A stretch of 10,809 nt of DNA from an uncultured bacterium (GCA_903876465.1 CAIRAF010000010.1:1-10809), one strand, 5' to 3'; shown: positions 1 to 5,954, counted from the stretch's first letter. A program made the numbers and translations. Notes: generated by a model not told the origin, from the letters alone.

Positions 1-426
1 GCCTGTGCCGAGCCCAGTCACATACTTTTGATAATTATGATTTGAGACAAACGCCTTTGACGTGATCTTCTTCTGAGAAGCCATTTTGCGCTCTATTTTA
101 GTTTCAATTTCCTCGCCAAGTGATGCTTTTGGATTGATGATATGCCAACCATTAGTTACAGCTGTCGCTTCAACTCGTGAACTATTTTTAAATACCAGTA
201 AGTCTGCATTTTCAGCTGACGGCTTATTATTTTCGGAATATTTAGTTATGAGGTCGCTAGTACCCATTACTTTTGAAGTAGACTCGATGAGAGTTACAAA
301 GTCTGGAAATTTAACCTTTATTGATTCAGAAAATGGGCATTTGTTACAAACTATTTTATATGAAGGACTCGGATCCATACCTAGAGCTCGTTCTATATCG
401 CGTGTAATGTAGGTGATAGGTTTCAT
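1..426 (-). CDS. Unrecognised protein, N-terminal part of a gene cut by the window edge
   Basis: A reverse-strand frame opens at ATG 426-424 and runs 142 codons without a stop to base 1, so the C-terminus lies outside the window. The protein begins MKPITYITRDIERALGMD. It continues with a Cys pair (C27, C30) and a segment LLVFKN near residues 75-80. Next comes WHIINPKASLGEEIETKIE near residues 95-113, and then a Lys-rich stretch. No signal peptide or membrane segment is visible. I do not recognise it with certainty. The alternating strand/helix pattern with an 'INP-A' step faintly recalls N-terminal pre-ATP-grasp domains, but that is a memory-based guess. It diverges from rsmI across a 174-base spacer. 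No Shine-Dalgarno sequence precedes the ATG. A forward frame over the same bases lacks any recognisable protein character and is taken as the shadow. Confidence 0.7.
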   Translation of the reverse strand, partial: MKPITYITRDIERALGMDPSPSYKIVCNKCPFSESIKVKFPDFVTLIESTSKVMGTSDLITKYSENNKPSAENADLLVFKNSSRVEATAVTNGWHIINPKASLGEEIETKIERKMASQKKITSKAFVSNHNYQKYVTGLGTG

Positions 427-519
427 AAGGACAGTTTACATTTTTTGAGTAAAAGTGCAAAGTGGTGAAGTGGGCAATTTTTCAAATAATAAAAAAGAAA
501 AGAAATATCATCGCGAATC

Positions 520-547
520 TTGATTAATTAGCTCGGGCAGGTATAAA
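520..547 (+). promoter_or_regulatory. Probable sigma-70-type promoter of rsmI
   Basis: TTGATT (520-525) and TATAAA (542-547) are separated by 16 bases, matching the -35 consensus at 4 of 6 positions and the -10 at 5 of 6. Transcription would start near 554 and leave a leader of about 47 bases. Within that leader, bases 560-568 can pair with 578-586 (8 of 9 pairs, loop 569-577) about 14 bases before the ATG. There is no Shine-Dalgarno sequence, so this weak AT-rich hairpin could tune access to the start. It is not followed by a T-run and is not a terminator. Confidence 0.5.
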
Positions 548-600
548 AATCCTCCACTTAAATAAATGACACACGGCCACTTATTTGATAGAGTGCAACC

Positions 601-1317
601 ATGTCATCTACACTCTCCATCATCGGCACTCCCATCGGCAATCTCGAAGACATTACTCTTCGTGCGCTCAAAGTCTTAGCCAGTTCTGACTTAGTACTTT
701 GTGAGGACACGCGCATGACTAAACGTCTTTTTGATCGTCATAATATCAAAGTACCAACAAAGTCCTATCACATGCACAGTAAAATCTCGCGTGTTGATGA
801 AATCATAACGTTACTCAAAGAAGGTAAACACATTTCACTTGTTTCAGATGCTGGCACTCCAGGAATTTCTGATCCAGGTGCTGAATTGGTTTCGCGTATA
901 CGAAAAGAGTGTGCGCAGGAAATAATGAGTGGTAAATTAAAGATAGAAGCTATACCTGGTCCATCGGCTCTCACATCCGCACTTTCGATAGCAGGCGTAC
1001 AGTGTGCTGATTTTACTTTTCTTGGTTTTTTGCCTCACAAAAAAGGAAGAGAGACCTTATTCAAGGAAATTACAGACTCAGAGCGCACGATGGTCTTTTA
1101 TGAATCACCTCACAGAATAATGAAAACACTAGATTCACTCGTAGAGCATTTCAATTCGCCAAAAGAATTTGTGGCTAGAAAAGTGACTATTTGTCGTGAG
1201 CTTACCAAGATTTTTGAAGAAGTTGTTGCTGGTACGGCTGTAGAAGTGAAAAAATATTTTGAAGAACATTCAGATAAAGTAAAAGGTGAGTTCGTAGTTA
1301 TTGTCTGTAGGGAATAA
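601..1317 (+). CDS. rsmI: 16S rRNA (cytidine(1402)-2'-O)-methyltransferase RsmI
   Basis: RsmI uses S-adenosylmethionine to methylate the ribose 2'-OH of C1402 in 16S rRNA, in the decoding centre of the 30S subunit. The tetrapyrrole-methylase fold is clear. GTPIGNLEDIT lies at residues 9-19, CEDTR at 34-38 and VSDAGTPGISDPG at 81-93. These are followed by IPGPSA at 118-123, GFLPHKKGRE at 142-151, YESPHR at 167-172 and CRELTKIFEE at 198-207. The final strand is KGEFVVIV (228-235). At 238 residues it ends right after the catalytic fold. It lacks the C-terminal extension of roughly 40-50 residues found in the E. coli-type enzyme, and has a slightly long, Lys-rich linker at about 98-114 before IPGPSA. 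The start follows from the family's N-terminal strand beginning at residue 5. It is a single gene with its own promoter and no Shine-Dalgarno sequence. Confidence 0.95.
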   Translation: MSSTLSIIGTPIGNLEDITLRALKVLASSDLVLCEDTRMTKRLFDRHNIKVPTKSYHMHSKISRVDEIITLLKEGKHISLVSDAGTPGISDPGAELVSRIRKECAQEIMSGKLKIEAIPGPSALTSALSIAGVQCADFTFLGFLPHKKGRETLFKEITDSERTMVFYESPHRIMKTLDSLVEHFNSPKEFVARKVTICRELTKIFEEVVAGTAVEVKKYFEEHSDKVKGEFVVIVCRE

Positions 1318-1327
1318 AAACCTATTT

Positions 1328-1359
1328 AAAAAAGACCGCATCAGCTTAGGCCAATGCGG
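1328..1359 (-). terminator. Rho-independent terminator of the 143-residue gene
   Basis: On the reverse strand CCGCAT (1359-1354) pairs with ATGCGG (1341-1336) around a 12-base interior that can add a GC/GC pair. The stem is followed by TC and a run of six T (1333-1328). It starts five bases past the TAA of the reverse gene. The forward side has no T-run, so rsmI is not obviously terminated by it, although the stem could slow polymerase coming from either side. Confidence 0.65.
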
Positions 1360-1363
1360 GGTG

Positions 1364-1795
1364 TTACTTGTGATTATTTCGTTCGATCAACGAGAATAGA
1401 TCATTTACAGCTTTTATGTCTTGTTCTCGTGAAGATAAGATTGCGGCGCCATCTTCAAATTTGATTACGAGCAGATCGTTGGGGCTGATTTCGGTACTTA
1501 ATTTTTCAGGATTGATCAGTGGAGCAAAAGGTGGCCAACTGTCGGTAAAACTTGAAAGAATTGGTTGGTCATCTTTCGTGATTATGATCTCATTTAGATC
1601 TGTTGGATTGAGATTTGACTTGTGTGGAATAAATTTAATCATGGGCTCAACTCGGATAATACATTGAGAATCGAGCTTAATATAATGTAGTTTTCCAACA
1701 AACCATTTGTGATTCTTAAAAATCCGTACGACGACAACCAAATTTGGCTGCATGTACGGATGAATGTCATCAAATGACAATGGGGTAGTGTTCAT
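1364..1795 (-). CDS. Unrecognised 143-residue protein
   Basis: This frame runs from ATG 1795-1793 to TAA 1366-1364. I do not recognise the family. The N-terminal half looks strand-rich (LVVVVRIF at about 19-26, WFVGKLHYIKLD at 31-42, CIIRVEPMIKFI at 45-56). A Pro- and Asn-containing middle follows, then the strands DLLVIKFEDGAAILSS (about 107-122) and a C-terminal helix of roughly 15 residues. It shows no signal peptide, membrane segment or metal-binding cluster, so it is probably a small soluble beta protein. Strand choice rests on this ordered pattern and on a terminator hairpin with T-run placed just past its stop. It converges on rsmI and diverges from the 70-residue membrane-protein gene. 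No Shine-Dalgarno sequence precedes the start. Confidence 0.65.
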   Translation of the reverse strand: MNTTPLSFDDIHPYMQPNLVVVVRIFKNHKWFVGKLHYIKLDSQCIIRVEPMIKFIPHKSNLNPTDLNEIIITKDDQPILSSFTDSWPPFAPLINPEKLSTEISPNDLLVIKFEDGAAILSSREQDIKAVNDLFSLIERNNHK

Positions 1796-1833
1796 ACGTA
1801 CTTTTCGGTGTTATTTCAATTGTTGTTTCTGGC

Positions 1834-1864
1834 ATTATCCTACCATCTTGCGTTATAATCACAA
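1834..1864 (-). promoter_or_regulatory. Weak candidate promoter for the 143-residue gene
   Basis: Read on the reverse strand, TTGTGA (1864-1859) and GATAAT (1839-1834) are 19 bases apart. That matches consensus at 4 of 6 and 5 of 6 positions, with a longer than ideal spacer. The start point would be near 1827, giving a leader of about 32 bases. The region overlaps the opposite-facing -10 at 1854-1859, so polymerase binding for the two genes could be mutually exclusive. Confidence 0.25.
1854..1859 (+). promoter_or_regulatory. Perfect -10 box (TATAAT) for the 70-residue/DUF4015 unit
   Basis: TATAAT sits 10 bases before the ATG at 1870. Transcription would start near 1866, so the mRNA would be leaderless or carry only 3-4 bases, consistent with the absence of a Shine-Dalgarno sequence. 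The only -35-like element is CTGGCA (1829-1834) at a 19-base spacing, 4 of 6. The -10 match is good, but the missing strong -35 lowers certainty. Confidence 0.5.
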
Positions 1865-1869
1865 GCACT

Positions 1870-2082
1870 ATGTCAAAACGTCAAATAATCATTCTTCTGG
1901 GCGTGCTCATTATCATCATCGCTCTCTTTTCAGGATTTCCAACTTTATGGAATACGATTGCATATATAGTCGTTGGTGTACTTATCATTATGACCGCATA
2001 CACCATACAGCCACAGACAAAGGAATCAGAAGATACGACATCTGCTCCATTTATTGAAACACAAACTCCACCACAGATATAA
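1870..2082 (+). CDS. Small two-helix membrane protein, function unknown
   Basis: The product has 70 residues. Hydrophobic helices lie at about residues 5-22 (rich in Ile/Leu) and 29-47, joined by a short turn containing SGFP. A polar Thr/Pro/Glu-rich tail of about 22 residues follows. The N-terminal MSKRQ is positive, suggesting both ends face the cytoplasm with a short outside loop. I do not recognise a family. The stop and the next gene's start share a base (TAATG at 2080-2084), which predicts translational coupling, so it is probably made together with the downstream DUF4015-type protein. It could assist anchoring or export of that protein, but nothing in the sequence proves this. The start is set by the -10 box directly upstream. 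Confidence 0.7.
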   Translation: MSKRQIIILLGVLIIIIALFSGFPTLWNTIAYIVVGVLIIMTAYTIQPQTKESEDTTSAPFIETQTPPQI

Positions 2083-3365
2083 TGAAGAAACGATCGTATA
2101 GTGCCAAGACCGTTTTAAGTACTGTGGTGGTTGTGGCTTTTATAATTGTCATTGGTATTGTGTGCCTTAGCTTTTTATTTCCTACAGGTAAGATTCATTA
2201 CTCAGGTTCTCTTGATAAGAACAAAACAAACGTTATCGCAATTGCTACAACGACTCTCATCGTACAGGCTTCGACTACTCCAGTATTCGTCGTGACTCAT
2301 ATTGCACCACCTGAGACAGTCAGAGCAGCATATTATACAAGTTGGGCTGCTGGCACACCTTCTTTTCAAAAAGAAATGTTTAGTCTAGTACAAGGAACAG
2401 ATCTCAATAGTCTAGTTATCGATGTGAAGGATTATAGTGGCAGAGTTAGTTTTTTGACTGATGACTCCCAGATAAAGTCGATTGGTTCTGCACAAGATCG
2501 TATTCCAGACATTGAACATGTTATCGATCGCCTGCATAAAGAGGGTATTTATGTTATCGGACGTGTCGCAGTTTTTCAGGATCCTTTTATAGTAAAAGTT
2601 CATCCTGAATGGGCTATTCATGACGAAGCTGGAAAAATTTGGAAAGATAAAGGCGGTGCCTACTGGGTGGATCCTGATAGTAAGGATATGTGGAAATACA
2701 TTTCTGATATTGCTGAACAAGCTTACGCAGTTGGTTTTGATGAAATTAATTTCGATTACGTTCGTTTTCCTTCAGATGGAATAACAAATGCCGTTTTTGA
2801 TAAATCTGCTAGTACCACAAAAGAAAGTGTTATCACAAACTTCTTTTCATATTTACATGACACTCTCTCGTCAAAGAATATTCCAATTTCTGCGGACATT
2901 TTTGGGCAAGTGACTAGTGATAAAGGGGACATGGGTATCGGTCAGCATTTTGAGAATGTTTTGCCATATTTCGATTATGTCGATCCAATGGTTTATCCTT
3001 CTCACTACATCACCAATTTCTTGGGCTACGTAAAACCTGCTGAACACCCATATCCAATAGTTAGATCTGAATTAAATCAGGCTGAGGCACGTTCACTCAA
3101 AGCTTCTACGCAGACTATAGTCACCGCTTCAACAACTGCTTCCACAACCACTTCAATAACCAAAGTCTTGTATAAACCTGCCGTCATCCGTCCATGGCTC
3201 CAAGCATTTGATCTTGGTGCTATTTATACACCAGCTATGGTGCATGCTCAGATACAGGCAACAGCCGATGCGGGCGCCGATGGTTGGCTGCTTTGGAATG
3301 CTGGAAGTGTTTATAATAGAGAATTTGTGTCACCATTTTTGGCGAGCACCACAAGTAAATATTAA
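2082..3365 (+). CDS. Membrane-anchored DUF4015-type putative glycoside hydrolase
   Basis: The 427-residue protein has a positive N-terminus (MKKR) and one hydrophobic helix at about 11-33, giving an uncleaved anchor with the rest outside the membrane. A Thr/Ser-rich stalk spans about 47-75. A TIM-barrel domain of the DUF4015 'putative glycoside hydrolase' type then begins around residue 80. Marks seen are VIDVKDYSG (112-120), VIGRVAVFQDP (158-168) and the hallmark FDEINFDYVRFP (219-230). Further on are ADIFGQ (271-276), YVDPMVYPSHY (299-309), PWLQAF (371-376) and DGWLLWNAGSVY (400-411). Acidic residues in the 219-230 strand are the likely catalytic candidates by analogy with related barrels; no substrate is established. 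A Ser/Thr-rich insert (about 341-361) interrupts the barrel between the 299-309 and 371-376 elements. The gene is co-transcribed with the upstream 70-residue protein and ends at a clear terminator. Cell-wall or surface-glycan trimming is a reasonable role, but unproved. Confidence 0.85.
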   Translation: MKKRSYSAKTVLSTVVVVAFIIVIGIVCLSFLFPTGKIHYSGSLDKNKTNVIAIATTTLIVQASTTPVFVVTHIAPPETVRAAYYTSWAAGTPSFQKEMFSLVQGTDLNSLVIDVKDYSGRVSFLTDDSQIKSIGSAQDRIPDIEHVIDRLHKEGIYVIGRVAVFQDPFIVKVHPEWAIHDEAGKIWKDKGGAYWVDPDSKDMWKYISDIAEQAYAVGFDEINFDYVRFPSDGITNAVFDKSASTTKESVITNFFSYLHDTLSSKNIPISADIFGQVTSDKGDMGIGQHFENVLPYFDYVDPMVYPSHYITNFLGYVKPAEHPYPIVRSELNQAEARSLKASTQTIVTASTTASTTTSITKVLYKPAVIRPWLQAFDLGAIYTPAMVHAQIQATADAGADGWLLWNAGSVYNREFVSPFLASTTSKY

Positions 3366-3375
3366 TCAGGTGAGC

Positions 3376-3398
3376 TTATGCACCTTGCATAATTTTTT
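3376..3398 (+). terminator. Rho-independent terminator after the DUF4015-type gene
   Basis: TTATGCA (3376-3382) pairs perfectly with TGCATAA (3386-3392) over a three-base loop and is followed at once by six T (3393-3398). The stop codon is 11 bases upstream. The stem is AT-rich but fully matched, and its placement is right. Confidence 0.75.
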
Positions 3399-3403
3399 AA
3401 TAG

Positions 3404-3434
3404 TTGTACTATTTGCCACGGGAGTAATTATAGT
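3404..3434 (+). promoter_or_regulatory. Possible promoter of the 80-residue gene
   Basis: TTGTAC (3404-3409) and TATAGT (3429-3434) are 19 bases apart, 4 of 6 and 5 of 6 to consensus. Transcription would start near 3441 and give a leader of about 84 bases that contains the hairpin at 3449-3469. A CATAAT at 3516-3521 also resembles a -10 box but lies too close to the ATG to be used with that start. Confidence 0.35.
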
Positions 3435-3448
3435 AAACATACACGCTG

Positions 3449-3469
3449 GTTTGGCCTCGTACACCAAAC
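3449..3469 (+). other. Hairpin in the leader of the 80-residue gene
   Basis: GTTTGG (3449-3454) and CCAAAC (3464-3469) can form a six-pair stem over a nine-base loop. No T-run follows, so it is not an intrinsic terminator. It may be an RNA structure or a protein site in the leader; chance is not excluded for a stem this short. Confidence 0.25.
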
Positions 3470-3524
3470 TCACCGCAAGGTAAAAGTGTGTGAAGAGTCA
3501 ACGTCTGTTTGAAAACATAATCGT

Positions 3525-3767
3525 ATGATAAATCGTGGGAGGATAAAAGTAGCTGATGGCACAGAAGTAACAATGACGAATGGTATGCACCATGTTCAGG
3601 AGTGTATTCGCACCCTTGGAAGACCGTTTGCCACTGTGGCCGAAGCCAAGGCGTTTGATAAATTGGGTAGTGATGCTGCGCGCAAGGCCTTCATCAAGGA
3701 TCGTCTGCCAGAATTACCGCCGGTTAGCGCACAATCTGCGGAACTGGAGGTGAGCGCCGCCACCTAA
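3525..3767 (+). CDS. Unrecognised 80-residue soluble protein
   Basis: The frame runs from ATG 3525 to TAA 3767 and I do not recognise the product. The N-terminal part looks like two short strands (GRIKVADGTEVTMTNG, about 5-20). A helical middle follows, including MHHVQECIRTLG (21-32), VAEAKAFDKL (38-47) and DAARKAFIKDRL (50-61). The tail, after LPELPP, is low-complexity and Ala/Ser/Glu-rich. It has no membrane segment or signal peptide. An in-frame TGA at 3510-3512 rules out a longer start. There is no Shine-Dalgarno sequence before the ATG; the GGGAGG at 3537-3542 is inside the gene and has no suitable in-frame start after it. The gene is visibly richer in G+C than its neighbours, using codons such as GCC, GCG, CGC and CTG. 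It stands alone between two terminators, which argues for independent and perhaps strong expression, or for recent acquisition. Confidence 0.6.
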   Translation: MINRGRIKVADGTEVTMTNGMHHVQECIRTLGRPFATVAEAKAFDKLGSDAARKAFIKDRLPELPPVSAQSAELEVSAAT

Positions 3768-3811
3768 ATCAAACCGTCACCATTAACCCTTACTTACGAA
3801 GATTTTAGAAT

Positions 3812-3852
3812 AACCCCCGTCCGGCAACGATATATGCTGGTCGGGGGTTTTT
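3812..3852 (+). terminator. Strong rho-independent terminator after the 80-residue gene
   Basis: AACCCCCG (3812-3819) pairs with CGGGGGTT (3842-3849). Inside that stem CCGGCA (3821-3826) pairs with TGCTGG (3835-3840) with one G-T wobble, leaving an eight-base loop and one T-T mismatch. The 3' side runs directly into T residues (3848-3852). It is the most GC-rich stem in the window and follows the stop by 44 bases. Confidence 0.85.
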
Positions 3853-3866
3853 GATTTAGTGAAATG

Positions 3867-3875
3867 TGGTACAAT
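3867..3875 (+). promoter_or_regulatory. Extended -10 promoter of the VirD4/TraG-like ATPase gene
   Basis: TGGTACAAT at 3867-3875 is an extended -10 element: TG, one base, then TACAAT, 5 of 6 to consensus. No -35 is evident, which extended -10 promoters tolerate. Transcription would start near 3882, downstream of the ATG at 3864, so the gene's start is better placed at 3903 with a leader of about 21 bases. It lies only 14 bases past the preceding terminator's T-run. Confidence 0.55.
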
Positions 3876-3902
3876 AATCTCAAATTCCGTTATTTATATA
3901 TT

Positions 3903-5954
3903 ATGGACGACAATCGCGTTACATATTTCGCCGAGACTGATGCCCGCAACAAACGGGTCAAATTCGGCATAAAATCTATTGATAGAACCAAGCACGTCTA
4001 TGTTATTGGTAAGACAGGTATGGGCAAATCGACTCTCCTCGAGAACATGGCCATTCAGGATATTCAGAATGGTGCAGGCATGGCTTTCATTGATCCACAC
4101 GGCAAGACAGCCGATCTTCTCCTTGAATATGTTCCTAAAGAGCGCATACGCGATGTAATTCACATCGCTCCTTTTGATACTGATTATCCTATTTCATTTA
4201 ACGTTCTTGAAAGTGTTGATCCACAAAAGCGCCACCTAGTCGTAGGGGGACTCATGAGTACATTTAAGAAAATTTGGGAAGATGCTTGGTCAGCTCGTAT
4301 GGAATATATCTTGACCAATACACTTTTGGCACTTCTCGAAGCAAAGGGAACAACTTTGCTTGGCGTCAACAGAATGCTTTCTGATAAAAATTATCGCAAT
4401 GAGATCGTGGCACAAGTTCAGGATCCTTCAGTCAAATCATTCTGGGTTAAAGAATTTGCTAACTATACAGAACGTATGGCTGCTGAAGCCGTGCCTGCTA
4501 TCCAAAACAAAGTTGGTCAATTCACTGCAAATCCACTTATTCGAAATATGATTGGTCAGCCAGTTTCTTCTTTTGATTTTAGAAGAGCAATGGATGAAGG
4601 GAAAATTATTATCATTAACCTTTCAAAGGGAAGAATTGGTGATGAAAATATGAAACTTCTTGGAGGACTACTTGTGACCAAAATATATCTTGCTGCTATG
4701 TCTCGCGCTGATGTGCCAGATCGTGTCATCAAGATGTTGCCACATTTTTATTTATTTGTGGATGAATTCCAGAACTTTGCCAATGCTTCTTTCGCGGACA
4801 TTCTTTCTGAATCGCGTAAATATAAACTTAATCTTACTATTGCTCACCAATATATAGAGCAAATGGATGAAAATGTCAGCGCCGCTGTCTTCGGTAACGT
4901 TGGAACCATGATCGTCTTTCGCGTTGGTGCCACCGACGCTGAAGCTCTGGAAAAAGAATTTGCACCGCAGTTCACCATGGAAGATCTGGTCAACCTTGGC
5001 CAATTCCAGATGTATTTGAAATTGATGATAAATGGACTTACATCTGCACCATTTTCTGCTACTTCAATGCCACCAATAACACCTCAAAAGATTTCTTATG
5101 TTAAAGAGATTATTGATGCTTCACGTGAACAGTTTGCCATTTCTCGTGCCACAGTTGAAGAACTTGTTGCGAAATTCCATGAGGCGACTCCTGCACCGAC
5201 AAAGAAACTAGGAGAGGGCGGTAAAGAAAAGGTCCAGTTAACAGGTGACTTGAGGAAGCCCGAACAAAAGATGGTTGCACCAAAAGTTGTTGACGCACCA
5301 AAACCAGTTGAGTCACCAAAGATAGTTGAAATAGCAAAAATTGAAGTAAAACCTTCACTTCAGTCAACTAAAGTGGGACAAAATACTCCTTCGACCCCAT
5401 CGCTCGTGACACCAATTCCTCAACAGAAATTTTCTACTAATGAATCACGTCCACCTCGCATGCCAGCTAAACCAGACCCTTCTTTGAAAGACTCTCTTGC
5501 CAAGATTGAAGTGTCAAAAAACGAAGAAGCAAAACATCAGCCGTTCAAAAAAGCTTTTTCAGTGGTCCCACCAATTACTCCTATTTCTCCAGCTCCACAA
5601 GTTAAAACTGCAGTTGTTCCAATAGTAAAGCCGGTATCACTTTCGACCTTAAGTAATTCATCTACAACTTCAAATGCCAATTCGCCAGCTCCTCAAAGAC
5701 CAAAAGTTGACCCAAAGATTCCAACTCCAGAAAATGTTAGTCAGTTAAAAAATGCTCTTGCTGCTGCACTGTCTAAAAATAAACCACCAATAACAACAGT
5801 CATTTCTCCAGAGATGCGATCTCCCGTAACTGAACAAAAACCAGTTACAGAGCAGAAGCCTGTTATCGGGCAACAGCCGATTGAAAATAAATCACCTTCA
5901 AATTCAAAAGAGGTTCCTGAGGAAGTCTTGAAAAATGTCCTTAAGATTGATTAG
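3903..5954 (+). CDS. Soluble VirD4/TraG-like (TraM-recognition type) ATPase with Pro/Lys-rich tail
   Basis: This is a HerA/FtsK-superfamily motor of the coupling-protein type, which in known systems powers DNA or protein movement through type IV secretion or conjugation machines. From the ATG at 3903 it has 683 residues. Walker A is GKTGMGKST (36-44), followed by AFIDPHGKTADLL. Walker B is FYLFVDEFQNF with D287 and E288. A downstream AHQY (314-317) matches the glutamine-bearing motif after Walker B in this family. The region after it (FRVGATDAEALEKEF, then PFSATSMPP) is the usual end of the motor. No N-terminal membrane helices are present, unlike classical VirD4, so the motor is probably cytosolic or recruited by a partner. 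Residues from about 429 on form a Pro/Lys/Val-rich, probably disordered tail with repeats, closing with a helix-like EVPEEVLKNVLKID. An ATG at 3864 would add 13 residues but precedes the predicted transcription start. No other secretion genes are in the window. Confidence 0.85.
   Translation: MDDNRVTYFAETDARNKRVKFGIKSIDRTKHVYVIGKTGMGKSTLLENMAIQDIQNGAGMAFIDPHGKTADLLLEYVPKERIRDVIHIAPFDTDYPISFNVLESVDPQKRHLVVGGLMSTFKKIWEDAWSARMEYILTNTLLALLEAKGTTLLGVNRMLSDKNYRNEIVAQVQDPSVKSFWVKEFANYTERMAAEAVPAIQNKVGQFTANPLIRNMIGQPVSSFDFRRAMDEGKIIIINLSKGRIGDENMKLLGGLLVTKIYLAAMSRADVPDRVIKMLPHFYLFVDEFQNFANASFADILSESRKYKLNLTIAHQYIEQMDENVSAAVFGNVGTMIVFRVGATDAEALEKEFAPQFTMEDLVNLGQFQMYLKLMINGLTSAPFSATSMPPITPQKISYVKEIIDASREQFAISRATVEELVAKFHEATPAPTKKLGEGGKEKVQLTGDLRKPEQKMVAPKVVDAPKPVESPKIVEIAKIEVKPSLQSTKVGQNTPSTPSLVTPIPQQKFSTNESRPPRMPAKPDPSLKDSLAKIEVSKNEEAKHQPFKKAFSVVPPITPISPAPQVKTAVVPIVKPVSLSTLSNSSTTSNANSPAPQRPKVDPKIPTPENVSQLKNALAAALSKNKPPITTVISPEMRSPVTEQKPVTEQKPVIGQQPIENKSPSNSKEVPEEVLKNVLKID
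5823..5876 (+). repeat. Triplicated six-codon repeat in the ATPase tail
   Basis: Three consecutive 18-base units (5823-5840, 5841-5858, 5859-5876) encode PVTEQK, PVTEQK and PVIGQQ. The first two are identical in protein but differ in several synonymous bases (for example GTA/GTT, ACT/ACA, GAA/GAG, AAA/AAG). That implies an old duplication kept at the protein level, not a recent slippage event. Confidence 0.7.

Noticed and set aside
86..412. Forward open frame of 108 codons
   Set aside because: It is antisense to the truncated reverse gene, whose frame is open to the edge and has more protein-like order. The forward product has no recognisable motif.
3208..3483. Forward open frame of 91 codons beginning inside the DUF4015-type gene
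   Set aside because: It starts in another frame of a well-supported gene and runs through that gene's terminator hairpin, so it is a shadow.
3537..3542. GGGAGG as a ribosome binding site
   Set aside because: It is inside the 80-residue gene. The nearest following ATG (3554) is out of frame and yields only four codons.
3864..3902. Upstream ATG that would add 13 residues to the ATPase
   Set aside because: The ATG lies before the transcription start predicted from the extended -10 at 3867-3875, and the extra residues have no family support.
5110..5367. Reverse open frame of 85 codons inside the ATPase tail
   Set aside because: Its Leu/Gln/Val composition is simply the complement of Lys/Pro/Thr codons on the forward strand.
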